From assembly GCA_963678675.1 (NCBI GenBank), contig OY783192.1, positions 35,061,250 to 35,125,249 on the forward strand: a DNA stretch of 64,000 nt. The letters run 5' to 3'. The position numbers and the translations under genes are program-made. Under the pieces are notes generated by a model. It made no database searches. It worked only from the letters and a program-made list of their open reading frames with translations, and was not told the DNA's origin. This document shows positions 1-13,237 of this stretch, piece after piece. This stretch comes from Xiphydria camelus. Taxonomy: Eukaryota; Arthropoda; Insecta; Hymenoptera; Xiphydriidae. Numbering within the stretch: the stretch's first letter is position 1; the number at the start of each line of letters is the position of its first letter.

Positions 1-57
1 CTCCTCGTCAAAGACGAAACCGATTTCGAGGATTTCGAACGTGGAAAAGTGAATTGA
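1..57 (+). CDS. Possible 3' end of a coding exon cut by the window edge
   Basis: Frame 1 is open from base 1 to a TGA at 55-57 and reads as a short acidic tail containing DETDFEDFERGK. Codon use looks coding-like, but 18 codons are too few to test and no splice acceptor is visible because the exon would begin outside the window. No family is recognised. It could equally be chance. Confidence 0.15.
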   Translation, partial: LLVKDETDFEDFERGKVN

Positions 58-2291
58 TCGATATCGGTTTAAAGCCACTCATACGTCAGGCATAACCGAG
101 TCATCGGTACACCTTTTCTGGATTTCCCTAAACGATGCAAACTGCACCGAGTACCTCTGCGTAACCGGAAACCGACGTACCGTTGGCGATTTGACATAAG
201 GTATCCCATTGTGACAACCTCTGTACTTTGGAGCACGCGTGTGTCCTTCGCGGAAAGCATTTCCCGTCTCGATATACTCGTTCCGCGTAAACCAACGAGA
301 ACCGGAAGGCGCGGAAGAAGAGCGCGTCGGCCGGAAAGGTGAAAAAAAAATGCCGCAGTCGGCATTTCACTACCCGGAAGGGAACCACGGGAAACTTTTG
401 ACCGTAAACACATCCGCTTCCGGCAGGGACCTCTCGTCACGCGGGGATATCAATTTTTCCCCGCAAGCCGTATGTAATCCAAGCGTTAGAGGGGTGATGA
501 GCTCTTACCGGTGGTGGTTCGGCGGAGGAGTAAACCTCGCTGGGTGCATAGTGGCTATGCGGGGGTGGAGGGATCTTCTCGGAACCCACGGCAACTGTCG
601 CCAGAGAATCCGGCTGTTCCTTCTCCATCTTGCTGCCTCTCTCTCTCTCTCTCTCTCTCTTCTGACCACGAGACCCCTCGATTAAATTTCTACCCCCCGA
701 ATATCACAGAATTATTCTCCGCGAAACTCAGGAACTGAAGACAATGGAGACAAAAAAATTCCAAAGAAAATTTGGCGTTCGTCCCGTTCCCCGAAGTCGA
801 TCGCTTAGTGATTGGACGAGCAGTGAGCGGCGAACGAGACCGGGAACCGCTAGCTTAGAGAGGTACCCCCACCTGGTGCCATTTTGGTCGGGGCCCCGCG
901 GTTCCCCGCGCTGCACTCGGCGCTGACTTTCTAAACAGCACCATCACGACCGCCGTTCGTGCAACCGTGCAACCGATGCTGTGTACGGTTCCCGCAAAAT
1001 TGGGGGACTTCTGCGCCCCGAGGTACGATTGAGTGTTCGCGCTGCGCGTAATTATATTTTGCCTGGTATGATCTGTCAGAATATTAAAGAACAATTATTG
1101 CCCTTCCATGACTAAAGGGACTTATTATATTTTGGGAGAACGACAGATATACAGGACGGATCACTTAACATTGAGACCTAAAATATTTTCGTTATTTTTG
1201 AACTGTGGAGTATAATAATCCTAATAATAAATATCATGGTAACACATATGAAGTAAAATAATTTAACATATTTTTGCCCCGTATTAATTATAAAGTCTTA
1301 TGAAAATCATGAAAAGGGGTGTTTATTGTTCAATAAAATGCCTTGATTCGATATGGATCAAGAGTGACGTTTTTATTGGTCGTGACTTTCTCTGAAAGAA
1401 AGATAACATTAGATAACTCTTCCCGTGAGTTATACCGAATTGACATAACGGAGAGCTGAACTGACAAAAAGTGTTGGATAAAATATAATACATTGCTTCG
1501 ATTTGACAGAGTTATCTTTCTTCCTTCGGGGGTACTATAGTTTCGACGTGACCTGGCATGGAAACAGAGTAGGTATCGGATACTTATGTCGCGAACAGGT
1601 TTCCAAAAATGCTGGCGGTCAGTTAACGCGAGTGGAGTGTAAGAGTGGATTTACCACGTTGAATAGCCTTTGTCGGGTATAGGCTGCAGGAAGTGACTGT
1701 GAACAGAGAAAGCAAGAAAATTAAAATTATAACGATTAGTAAGCAATTACGAGAAAATAAAAATAACATGTATTTTACGTATATTAATGCTTCTTCTTTC
1801 AAAGAAAGAGAAACAAGAGAAAGAAAAGAAAAAGAGAGGGAAAGAATTGTAATTAAAAAATGGGAGGTGGGGAAGCAAAAATGAGTATTTCTCTGTCTTC
1901 CTCTCGCCTGCATTTTAAAAACCCACATCTATGAATACATAATTTATTACGTAATTCAACGATGTGTAACTATGATGATCGAACGAACGCGGATCAATGA
2001 TCTTCGAAGCTGAGCGAAGCGAGGAATGTCAGTTTATCGATTGCTTCGTAAACAGGCGGCATTGTAATAATGTTTTGCTTCTTGGAAAATGATAATTTTC
2101 ATTTCAAATCAACATCAGCAATTCGAACTCTGCAATGGTATTTGGCACAAGTCGACATGGATTGTGTACATGTGTACGTACCGCACATACCGAGGGCGAC
2201 GTACGTACGCAGTGTCGTATTGCATTGCATAATGGCAATATTGCCTGAACAAAGTATAGCCGTACCTGTTCATTTTTTCTAAAAATCGAAA
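58..2291. other. Non-coding stretch, no gene seen
   Basis: Short open frames here lack splice signals, recognisable domains and coding-like composition. The only clear structure is a (CT)n microsatellite at 637-660. The first 1 kb is richer in GC and CpG than the rest and could include a 3' UTR or regulatory DNA of a gene to the left, which cannot be decided here. Confidence 0.5.
637..660. repeat. (CT)n microsatellite
   Basis: Twelve uninterrupted CT dinucleotides, read directly from the sequence. Confidence 0.9.
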
Positions 2292-2546
2292 TCTCTGGAA
2301 TCGATCGCTTGATCACTTTATTTCATATATTTTTTCGCGCTGATTACAAGAATCACAGGTTTATTTAAAAAATCTCAAAGAAACACCGAGATATCGATGA
2401 TTTCTTACGGGAAAATAATTTTCCTATATATAAAATCATCAATCTTATATTTCCTTTGAGATATCGACCTAAAAGCGTTTCTTTTTTCGTATAATCAACG
2501 TGAAAAAATACACAAGATAGGGTGGTCGAGCGATCGATTCCAGGAA
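2292..2546. repeat. Foldback element (MITE-like), copy 1
   Basis: The left end TCTCTGGAATCGATCG continues towards a run of T and GCTGATTAC. The right half, read on the other strand, runs CCTGGAATCGATCG, then a T run and GTTGATTA, so the two halves are imperfect inverted repeats about the centre near 2415. The inner arm includes GAGATATCGA-type sequence. The same consensus recurs at 2605-2864 and, as one arm, at 24880-25050. No transposase frame is present, so this fits a non-autonomous DNA element. Confidence 0.6.
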
Positions 2547-2604
2547 CTTTTATTTTTACCAAACTGTCTTGACATGCATATATTCGATTTCTTGCGAGAA
2601 TTGA

Positions 2605-2864
2605 CATTTCTGTGATCGATCACCCGACCATCTTAACTTATCTATATTTTTTTCATGTTGATTACGAAAAGAATGGTTAATAGATCCATGTCTTAAAGAA
2701 AATATAAGTTATCATCACAGTTTCACGTGCGAAGAAATTATTTTCTTCCCACTAAATCTCTGATATCTCGGCATTCCTTTAAGATCTCCCCAATAAATTT
2801 AGTTTTTTGAATCAACGTTAAAAAGTACATCAGATAGAGCGGTCAGGTGTTTAATTCCAGAGAT
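2605..2864. repeat. Foldback element (MITE-like), copy 2
   Basis: A second, more diverged copy of the 2292-2546 family lies about 60 bp downstream in tandem. The left arm carries GATCGATCACCCGACC, a T run and GTTGATTAC. The right arm on the opposite strand carries CTCTGGAATTAA, CTCTATCTGATG and GTTGATTC. The divergence suggests an old insertion. Confidence 0.5.
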
Positions 2865-5800
2865 GCCAAATTTTGCGAAGGCGTCATTATTGTTATTAAT
2901 ATATTCAACATGGCCTGTGCTGGTTATATAGCTCGTGTCTCCACGCAATTGGATTGTTATTATGCCGTAGGCATCTATACCTACTTGCTCGAATCGCGCC
3001 GCCATTCCCCACCACCGACATTAAAGTCACCATCCAATCGAACAACGCGAATCTCATCCGCGTATCACGCGCACTGTGCCTGCATCCGCGTCAGAGGTTT
3101 AATCGAGTATCTAGCCAGAACCAGTATGTATTATCTTTTTTCTTTTCCACGAAATCGATACGTATAATTTCAATAAATTATATTCTAATTTACGCCGCAT
3201 TTTAACCATCTGCGAGGGAATTGTAATTCATGTGCTCATATTTATTTATTTTTATTTTTTCAATACCATATGTTGATGTATGGAACAAGTTTTAAATAAA
3301 TGTGAATGGAACATGTATACAGAGAGGTAAATTGGCGATTAAAATGTCATTAGCCGCGCTCTACCCTACGATTTGCATATTTTTCCGCGATATTTTAGTT
3401 TTCTCTCATCGTCATTCGATAAACCGTATGTGTGCAATTCGCGTACGCCTGTCGACTTCCGTTCGGCGATGCATTTACCTGCATCCTACCGTCATGGGGT
3501 GCCGAGCGGCGCGGGATCGGCGAGGTTGCAGTTTGCAAAGATTATCTAAACCCGTAAAGAAGAATAGATACATAGCTATACATACGAAAAGAGTATATAC
3601 GGGTACCGCGGGCTCCAAGCGGAAGGCGGCTGTCGTCAGAGGATGGGATTAACGATAGCGTACGACCTTTAGGAGCAGCGGTCTGGAAAGAGTTAACTAT
3701 TAATTATTTTAAGCGCCTTCCTTTCCGATCTCATCTTCAAGCAGACCAGACTATACATAACTTAGCATTACGGTTATAACTATCAGGGTCGAACGGAGCT
3801 ATTGCACGCTTACAGTAGCATGAACTTCAACCTCGATTATGTCTTTACCTATAAACTTCAGGTCGAAGTTGATGTAATATAAGAAGTGGTACATAACATG
3901 GGCTAATTGAAGTTGGCCTCCGTCTGTCGCTGTATATCACAGCGGCCTCTTAGAAGACAAAGACTAGTACCTATACTCCATAATTCTCTTCCCTATTCTT
4001 TCCGCGTTGCGTTTTCGTGGAAATTATGCTCGACATTGAAAAACATTCATGGGACGAAAATTGTAGATCGCATGGAGAAAGTTATAAGTAAAACTTCAAC
4101 TTCCTTTTATGCAATTTCGCGATAAGCTCTGGTAAAATTATTTATGCGTTCCTGATTTATTGGTTAATCGACTCAGGAAACGTATACGAAAGTGGCTTTG
4201 GAATTTACCTTCTAGAAGGAGTAAATGGCTGTAAATTTTCAAGTCATCAGCGGGATCGTGATTTCACACTAACGAGCAAAAAATTGCAGATGCGGCTATC
4301 TGAGCGTACAATACCGGCTATATGTATAGTCGCTCCTATATAGTTATACGTACACATATATGTATGTACATACTTCGCAGCAAACGGGTTTCGCGGTGTA
4401 CCGCGCCTACGGAAGGCAACCGCGAAACCCGTTCACGCCGAATAATAAAGCGTATCACCTTTTATATCAACAGTTCCGGTCGCAAATCTCGTCCCCTGTC
4501 AAGTTCAAATATCTCTATCGCAACTTTCGATGCACCAGATTCACGACGCAGAGAAACGCGTGCCTCACGCACCGTCAAACATCCCACCTTCTCGAGAATC
4601 TAGGACCACATTGACTGTGCAACCCAACACAACCAACGAAACAGCTAATTGTAAGACACACATACATCCGACGCTAACAAAATATACATATTTATATAGG
4701 GATGCACAGGTTATGAATCGCAGAGAGAAAGTGGAAAATGAACACCTCACGTACGACGTGGCGAGACATTTGCATTGATATAGGTGGCTGTGTATAGTAG
4801 GCACCCGACCCGTTATGGTTATGACGATTAGCGGAAAATGCCCATTAAACGTCGGTTTCGTTTACGGCGTTTACCGTACCGGCAAGGTGAGCCTCGGTGG
4901 AACGATGAATGCGTACTGAAGAACGTCAATGGAAACGAGAAATGCCAAATGGCAAGGAGACTAACGGCACTGCTTTTAACCGTAACGAACTAGTAATACC
5001 TGTACATTTCATTCTTTCTCCTAATTCTTCGCGGACTCTCTCGGTTTATAACCAATTAAATGTCTTTTTCAGTTAGACGTATATAATTTTTTTAGAACGT
5101 TTGTGAAAATTGCGTCTAACGCTTTATACATGTAGAAACGCGAACTTGCACCACATAGGCAGCCTCTTCACTAATACTCGTACTATACGAGTCACGAAGT
5201 TGCTTTCACCGAAGGTTTATTTATTTATTCCTTTTAACTTTACCTCAACGCGAGATATCTATCGGATTTCACGTTTAACACTCCCTCGAACGTGTCGGTA
5301 AAGCGCGGGGGACGAAAACAAAATCTTTATCCCTCGCAATTTCTCGTTTCATCGACTGCGAAATCGTAGTGTGCAATTACGCGTCGCGTCAGCACCTACG
5401 CGGTGAATTTCGGAAGTGTAATTCGGGTTGACGATTATGCGAGCGCCGCCAAGCAAAACTAATTGCAGAAGAGCGCGCGGCAGATCGTAACGAGCGGGAC
5501 GAGAAGATCCTGATTTTTAGAGACGACCGTTCTCTCCTTCTCTCACGTTCCAGAAAAATGGAAATGCGCGCCTCGCGTTTCGAAATTGAACGGCTTTGTT
5601 GCAAGTACGAGCGTCGAGGCGTGCCCCGGTATAACTAACGGTTAATTGGGACGGGTGACGATTGTGGGTGAATCTGATTCATAATGGTGCTCGAAGGAAA
5701 GGTCTGGCACCTGTTTCGACATTGAACGGCGTTTGCAAGTGAATATAAATATCGCTTTTATCGGAATTTTACATAATAACCATAATCGACTCGGGTGTGC

Positions 5801-8800
5801 GATATTATAAATGTTCTTTATCACCATGGGATGAAATTTATTAAGCATCGTAAGATGAGGCCATGCCTCGCTTGAAAATTGGAAAAAGTTACCAGGCCAT
5901 CGATTGGTACTATTTCGTTGTACGATAAATAAGATGAAATTCGCGTGCAGATAAACCTGAGAACGAGTTTTCAAATACTTTCGTACGTGACTTGTAAATC
6001 CAGTTGCCCGAGTACCTATTTCATGCCGTAAATACGTACATATATACATATGAGTCGGCAGCAGCCCCCTCTCCGTCATCGTCATGAAAGTTCCGCGCGT
6101 TGAACTGACACGACGTTATTATTATCGTGGACTGGGACCCCTGGCACAATCTCTTCGTCTATCTCGAAAGAGGAGGCGGAGGAGGAGGCTACCTGCGCCA
6201 GAAAGAACCGCGGAAGGGGGAGTTTGAGTTTAATGGCGGCTTTAACTATTAACCCGCTAACGTGAAAAGAGCAATTAACATAAGTTATGGAGGATGCAAG
6301 CCGGAGAAAACGGCCATTCTTCCGTTACTGCCGCGTAGAGGTCTGGGGAGGGCGACTGTCTCGACCAGCTTCCGATAACAATGACTCATTGTCATTCGCC
6401 TTGGCGGCTCTCGCGTTGTGCAATCAACGATTACCGCCATCTTCGGGAAATTCGAAAGGATTGAGATGAACACGCGACTCGTCGCGAGACATCGTTTGCT
6501 CGGGAGCAGAGAGGTGTTCGCTGTAATACGTACGAAAACAGAGGCTTTCGAAAGCAATGCAGACTTCCTCCTTGGTAATTATATTCTTAATAGAGCAATA
6601 AAGCTAATTAAGTATATAGAAACCAGGGAATGCGGTGCACACTGGCGCAGCGGATATCTCAATGAGACGCGGTACAGCGCAGCCTTAATCGCTAATCATT
6701 TACGCTCGTAATTATATGCATACGACGGTAATTACGAGATGCACCGTCACATTTGAGTAAGTCAATGCGCGCCTAGCGTGCGCCACTGCGAACGTGTTCG
6801 CCGGACGATTATTTTACTTGTTGGCTCAAAGCTCTCTCCAGAATGGGAGTGTGCTGAAAAGAGTAACAAAAATTGTCACTGATATTCTACAGCCGCTCCA
6901 TGGTAAACCGATCGTTTTATTCCGTGCGAAGCGACATAAAAATCCATTAAAAGTAGCGCCACGTCGTGCGGTTAATACATGAGGCCACCACACCCAATTA
7001 TGCACCTTGAATAATAAGTATCCGCCTACCGAATTAAACTGCTCATTCTATTACTCGTAGCCAATAAGATGAAATTCAATCTTGTATGAACTATGTTGAA
7101 GTATCGTTTGAATAATTAATACCCTGGTATTGCCCCTGAATACAGAGGAGCAAGTTGACTCAGCCTCTGTAGTTTTCGCGCTAAAACCAGTAAAGCTAGT
7201 GATGAACACTCGGCTGTACAGAGAGAAGCTATTCCTGCAGAGAATTCGAAAGGACGACGGAATGGACTTCCCCCGAAAAGACTATCATCTCCGGGAGTTG
7301 CGATAAAAAGGGTCGGCAAGCCGAGAATATAGTTAGCAGGTCATTTTCCGTCATCTTGGCTTGACCTGAAATTATTTGGCGGCTGCACGTCGGATGAAAC
7401 CGCGGAACAATTTCACTGCGAGCCGAGTTACTCCGGTTTACGATGTCGCAAAAATCGCGTTTTCTCCATCCGCGAGAGTGGAGATGCGAGGAAAGAAGAA
7501 ATAGCATAAGTATAGTAAGTATATAAGATGTTCTCCGTTCTGGGATCTTTCGATCTTCGCTCCACGCGACGTAAGTATTGTAAGTGGATGTCCGTGTCAC
7601 TTTGCAAATCCCCGCTTTCTCTCGGATGTTCTATAGGAATATAGTGGGGTCACCTCCGCGAGTATCTCTAGTTCCCACACCTACGACTCTCCCCGTTGCT
7701 CTATAATGATGATTTTCTACGGCACGATTTTTCCTGAATTGAAGCTACGTCGGGAAATGGTGAACTACGAGAATAATTTGCAATCCTTAGGTATTCGAGA
7801 CTCAGAATTAGATTTTTGCAATCCTGTATGTACGCAAAATATAATAATATATGTATATACTATAGAATATTGCAAATTTTTCAAACAATCTACCGTTATC
7901 CATAAACCGAGACATTCCGTAATATCCCCAATTGTGATTCTTTCTCTGATAATTAAGGTTCAATGACCTTTCAGGTGCTGCATCTGGGATTTAAAATGCT
8001 GCAAGTGATGGCACCTGCAATGGAACGAATAGCACACGAGTAGAAATAACCTTTAAATAAAGTTGATCTCAATATCAAGTAATATTAATCTGAAACATTT
8101 TCTCCTGATTCTCTGTCTTCGAAATGTATAACGAACTGTATAGAAATTGTCTAAAATGGGACAGCTTCTGTATTAATTCCTCCCCTGGTAAAACAGCTTC
8201 AGCAATCTATCAGATGCTGCCCCCTGGAACGAAACTGCTCGAGGTGCTAGCACATGCAGGAAAATGAGTAGCGTCAGTTGAGTAGAACCAGCATAACCAG
8301 CAAAAGCAAATTGTACATGTGCTCATAATTGTTACATTGTTTGTTCTGTTTATAAAAAGTTTTACGTATAATCACATGATTGTCATTTTTAGTGACAGTT
8401 GTCACCCGCAGTTAAATTATAATATCGACCAGAATTATCAGTGATTATTTTCAGTCGTAAAACTCTCAAGATGTTTATGGTAACGTATTTTATTTTAAAT
8501 AATATTTAAATAATACTCTTAAATTTAATTTTAACTCGATTTCACAATGAATGAAGCCAGCAGGCAATAGCTAGGAGTTGATATCAATTCTGGAGTCACC
8601 CTTTATACTAGAACTAAGTCTGAAAACACGTGCCTCCTCGTTATATGAACAATTTGCGTCTCATTTGATAATAGAGAGTGGTAACTAAGTAACGAAAGAA
8701 GCCAAGTTCAGGCTGTGTTTTGGAGGCAAGTTACTATAGCAAACAAGAAATTGAAACACTATCCCGATATTTCGAATTCGCATGACTCTGACTCACGTGT

Positions 8801-9150
8801 TAAAACCTCGTTCAGCCAAAAGTTCCTCCTAGTTAAAGAGTCTACCGTAGACCTCATACCGATACCTAATCCAGGAGACACTATGGTGTCCTACAAACAA
8901 CAAAAATTCATATCTCACTTCAGTTTTACAGAATACTGCACAGGTATTTTTCCCCCTGACTTAACTTAGAGTAATTTCTGATTCTGATCCTTCATTCATT
9001 AATATACATTACTCCTCGTTTTCATTCTTTGTAGTAACACATTTTCAAAATACTAGTCAATCTATAGTGTTTGGATAAAAGACCTTCATTCTCTTATTCA
9101 CAGGTACTAGATGCCATTGTGCTTAGTCCTTCCTGGCTTATCAAACAGTC
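2865..9150. other. Long non-coding stretch upstream of the exonuclease gene
   Basis: No exon can be supported. A 15-bp perfect hairpin stem occurs at 4383-4397 / 4419-4433. A frame at 8715-8969 (about 84 residues, non-ATG start, ending at a donor-like CAG/GTATTT) has balanced composition but no recognised domain. The last part, from an acceptor-like TTCACAG at 9103, is probably the 5' UTR exon of the exonuclease gene. Confidence 0.45.
4383..4433. repeat. Short perfect hairpin
   Basis: The arms AACGGGTTTCGCGGT (4383-4397) and ACCGCGAAACCCGTT (4419-4433) are perfect inverted complements with a 21-nt GC-rich loop. Function is unknown. It could be a remnant of a foldback element or a stable RNA hairpin. 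Confidence 0.6.
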
Positions 9151-11993
9151 ATGAAAACTCTGACAGGGAAACAGCAGAGAAGAATTGAGAAGAAACGTAA
9201 AAAGATGGCTGCATTATTAGAGATCACCAAGCTCAATGATAAAGACAGAGAAGCCAAAGCGTTATCACTCAAGCAAGCTGCAAGTTACTTATTTGTATTT
9301 GGAATGTAGCATTATTCATCATTTTTTTTTAATGATTTTCATTCTACATCCACTTATTTTTGTAGAAGGACGAGGCAGCACGATTGAGCGACTCTAGTAA
9401 TAATAGTAACGCATCCAGTGGCTTGAGTCCCAGTCGCAAACGACCTTGCAGTATAACTTTAGACAATTCAAATGTAGAAAATACCGATATTAAGATGGAA
9501 CTTGATACTGCTGAAGAGCCTGAACAACTGGCTAATAAAAAACCAAGGTTGGCCATATTAGAGAAACTCTTGAAAGTACTTAAATTTCCCGGGTAAAGGC
9601 CTTTGAAGTTTTTTCAACCATCTCTCTATTCTAGACTGAGTGGAGAAGAGTATCTAAAGCTAAAACAAGAACTGAGAGAACGGAAGAATAAGCTCAAAGC
9701 GATACCCCGATTTCGTCTGAAAACAGTGGGCGAGAATGCAACTCTCAGTATCAATGTTAAAAGCGAAGATAGGATTCCAATATTTCTTAGCGACGTGCAA
9801 CACTTATTGATGTACTCTTTACTCGGCCACCATTCTCCGTATCTACCAGCTAGATGGTGCCATCTCGAGAAGTATAATAAGGTAACTTTTACTTTAAAGC
9901 GGAAATAAATCACTCGCTTCGTTCGCACTTATTCCGCGTTCAGTTTCACTACTTAGCCGACCATTTCACGATTTCCCTTTTTACCCGAAGGTCTCTCACA
10001 CGGTGGTCCTTGTGGTGGAAGGACTTTCGGTGTATCATTACATGGCGTACGAATCAATGTTTTCCCAAATAACTTCGAATTTAGAACATCGAGTAGAACT
10101 CATAACGCCAGCAGCTTACGGGGGTACAATCGTGGAAGAACTGGCTGCCGTTCCAATAACCGGAACTCAAAGCGAAAAACTGATTAAACGTAATTAATTA
10201 GAGTACTTTACTTATTCCTATCCCCCGCGAAGCTCACTCTTTCACCCTTTAAACCGGAAGCATATCATTACCATTTCAAACATTACTGATAATATCAGTG
10301 AAATGGTTGTCATCAGAGTTTGGCTCGCTGGAAACCGCGCTGCAAAGTACGGGAGACTTAGTGAAATTACTAAAAGTCGTATTCCCAATGCGGCCACCAA
10401 CGACCCCGGACGGAAAGGAACTTCCAAAAAGTGTCTACACCGACTTGCCACCCACAGATAGGTTTCCTAGGACGCAGCTACTCTTATCGCCGTGGCAACT
10501 AGTCGAAGAAAATTATCCTCTTCCGTTGAAAGGTGAACTAGCGAGACGGTAAGTATAGTTGCACCGATTATCGCCTGCTAATTAGGAATTTATAATTTGA
10601 ATATAATATCTAATATGATATTGAAATTCAAGGTACAGTGACTACACTTTGACGAAGGATATGTACATAGAGGCTACTCCAAAATCACCGATGTTCGGTT
10701 TAGATTGCGAAATGTGTAGAACCACCACTGGTTTGCTAGAATTAACGCGGATATCTCTGGTAGACGAGAGAATGAACGTAAGTGCAAAAACATAAAAATA
10801 CTTAACGAACGAGCACGAGTGGCAATACGATGTTTATTTTCCGAGCAGATTATCTACGATACTCTGGTCAAGCCAGAGAACAAAATTACGGACTACCTTA
10901 CGCGGTACAGTGGTATCACGAAAGAAATGTTGGAAGAGGTGACAACTACCTTGGCGGATGTGCAAGAGTCACTGAGAAAATTACTTCCGGCAGATGCTAT
11001 TCTAGTCGGACAAAGTTTAAACATGGATCTTCACAGTCTAAAGATGATGCATCCTTACATTATCGATACATCGGTCATCTTCAATATCACCGGCGATAGG
11101 TATAACTTGAAGAAACACATGAACGAGATCAGGGCAGCTATTTTTATTAGTTTCGCGACACTATTTACCTCGGAAATGTTTTACTTAACACCTACAGGTA
11201 CCGAAAGTCGAAGCTGCAGACACTGGCGAGGGAGTTCTTGAGCGAAAGAATACAAGAAGGAAAGAAAGGCCACTGCTCAACCGAAGATTCTCAGGCATCT
11301 TTGAAGCTAGCGAAGCTGAAACTGGCGAACAGCGTGGATTACGGGGACGCCGTACTGACCGGGCGGTGCGACATGGAGTCTCTGAAAATGGATGTGGACA
11401 AGAGGGAGTCGTCGCAGAAGGTGTTCGAGAAGATGCAGCTGCGAAAATACGCGACCTCGATCTTCAATCACGTGACGAAGGACAAGAAAACCGCGGCTAT
11501 CATTGGGAAAGAGGACATCATGAACGATTACTCTAGGTACTTGAAGACCTCGTCGCTCAGCGTTATGGACGACGAGAACTTCAACGAACGTGATCAGGTA
11601 TATTTATGACGATTTTTTATGATCTCTGGTCCTCTCACGCGAGCTTAGGAACGAGCTGCATACTAATCCGAAATGTCTTTTCTGTTCTACTTAAAGGTGC
11701 GACTCGTGCTGGCGGACAGCAACAAGCAAGCGGTCGCGCGCACTTCCGAGATAGTTATGGAGCACGCGTTTATTCTGTGCCACGTGAGGATCACCGAGGA
11801 ACAGCTGAAGAACGAACACGTAGAGAAGACCTTCCGCGCGGTCAATAAATGGGTTCAGAGTCTGTGGCAGAACATGGCGATACACGGTTTGGCCTGTGTC
11901 GTCTTCGGAGGGCAGAACAACGGGGCAAACGGGGCTTGCTTTCTGAATGTGAAGAGAGACGTGGTGCCACACAGTTCCACGGTGCAATCGTAA
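9151..11993 (+). CDS. Rexo5: RNA exonuclease 5 (REXO5/NEF-sp-like DEDDh exonuclease)
   Basis: Nine exons are modelled: 9151-9279, 9366-9592, 9635-9881, 9991-10189, 10299-10548, 10633-10777, 10849-11099, 11198-11597 and 11697-11993, giving 714 residues with phases agreeing at every junction. The lysine/arginine-rich N-terminus fits REXO5. An EXOIII domain (about residues 368-520) carries all DEDDh motifs: FGLDCEMC with D375 and E377, NMDL with D459, and GHCSTED with H508 and D513. RRM-like sequence follows near the C-terminus. The family trims 3' ends of RNAs such as snoRNA and rRNA precursors in the nucleus. The length is close to that of vertebrate REXO5. Exon 1 to 2 keeps frame only with a GC donor (GCAAGT at 9280), and intron 2 is only 42 nt. 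The start ATG was chosen because it begins the conserved basic tail and follows an acceptor-like TTCACAG. AATAAA lies at 12209-12214. Family identity is secure; exact small exon borders are inferred. Confidence 0.9.
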
Positions 11994-12208
11994 CACGTGG
12001 CAATCGTTTGTTCCATCGGGATCGACGTCAATACGAACAACAGTGCCTCTTCAAACCACGAACCATCAGAAATAACGACGTGAACCGGGGAAGTACATAT
12101 TCGAAAGCGGGGAAGTACGTATTCGAAAGCGGGGATGCGCGATGGGCGCGTTGAACATCTCGTTTCGATATTGACGTTTGCTAACAATGTACAAACACTT
12201 GTGTTGTT

Positions 12209-12214
12209 AATAAA
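12209..12214 (+). terminator. Poly(A) signal of the REXO5 gene
   Basis: A canonical AATAAA lies 216 bp after the stop codon at 11991-11993, giving a short 3' UTR. Confidence 0.65.
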
Positions 12215-12757
12215 AATTATACATACGTCTGGTTTTATTTTTCTATAGTCTTGGTAATATTGAAATACTTCCTTTACCTTTTATCCGTATTCATTGCTAG
12301 TTGTAACGGAAAGGAAATAAATATCATTAGTGAAAATATGTCCTTTCATAATAGACTGCTACCATTTATACAAAGTACAGTTTCTTAACAACTCTTTGCC
12401 AGATGTATCCAAAAGGTGCCAGCGCACTAGATACATACGGTATTTTTCTTTAACATTGAAGATGGAAGAATACGGTGTATGGACGAAGAGCACGTAGCAA
12501 CGGCTTCAGGCAGGAAGGTGCAGGATAAGTCATTGTCTTCGGAAAGCCCGCGAATGCTTTGTACCTTCCAGGGATTCCCGCTCACCCTTGCTACCTGCTA
12601 GTGCGCAGGGTGACATCAGCGGGGTTAGAGTGTCCAACAGCTAGGGACCGTTTCGGGTATTATAGAAGTCCCGTTTTGCTCTCGCTACCCGAGAGTAGGT
12701 ACGTCGTAGGGAGGACGGCGTACGAGAGGCAGTTAGATCATATGGAGGCAGCGTTGT
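12215..12757. other. Non-coding flank between REXO5 and the inverted-repeat nest
   Basis: No gene is seen. From about 12480 the base composition rises in GC towards the nested elements that follow, so part of this may be transposon sequence whose other end is not recognised. Confidence 0.4.
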
Positions 12758-12917
12758 ACCATATGTCCGCGATCAAAGCACCCATAGCAAAATTGCGAGT
12801 TTTGCATGAGCACCCCTGTAGTTTGAGGAACGATTCGACGGAGAAAACCTAGGGGCTGCGGGCCGTTAACGGAACATCCCGCGTGACGCGCAGACGACCA
12901 TACCGATTGTCCGACTA

Positions 12918-13237
12918 AGGCTTAACTCACACGGTGCGACTTCACTGCGACAGCAGTGCGACAAAACTGACGCAATCGGTCGGACTCGGTTGAAAGTAGG
13001 TACGTCGCACGCGGCAAATCGGCATGGAGACGCAGCGAAGCACTCACACGGTGCGACTTCCCTGCGACACGCACCTCGCGCTTGTCTGTATGACATCTAC
13101 AGTGGCGGTGACGTTGTGTTAGTTTGCCGCGCATCTGCTCACGCGGTGGGACAAAACTGTCGCAGGAAAGTCGTTGATTCCTGCGACAGCGTGCGTCAGT
13201 TCTGTCGCAGTGAAGTCGCACCGTGTGAGTTAAGCCT
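12918..13237. mobile_element. MITE with 36-bp perfect terminal inverted repeats
   Basis: The element begins AGGCTTAACTCACACGG and ends with the exact inverted complement; the arms 12918-12953 and 13202-13237 match 36/36. The motif CACACGGTGCGACTT recurs internally near 13046. At about 320 bp with no coding capacity it is a typical MITE. Superfamily is not assigned because the target duplication is unclear. Confidence 0.75.

Noticed and set aside
239..685. 148-codon plus-strand frame near the left edge
   Set aside because: No domain, no splice signals, and it runs into the CT microsatellite. Overlapping antisense frames of similar length show the region is simply poor in stops.
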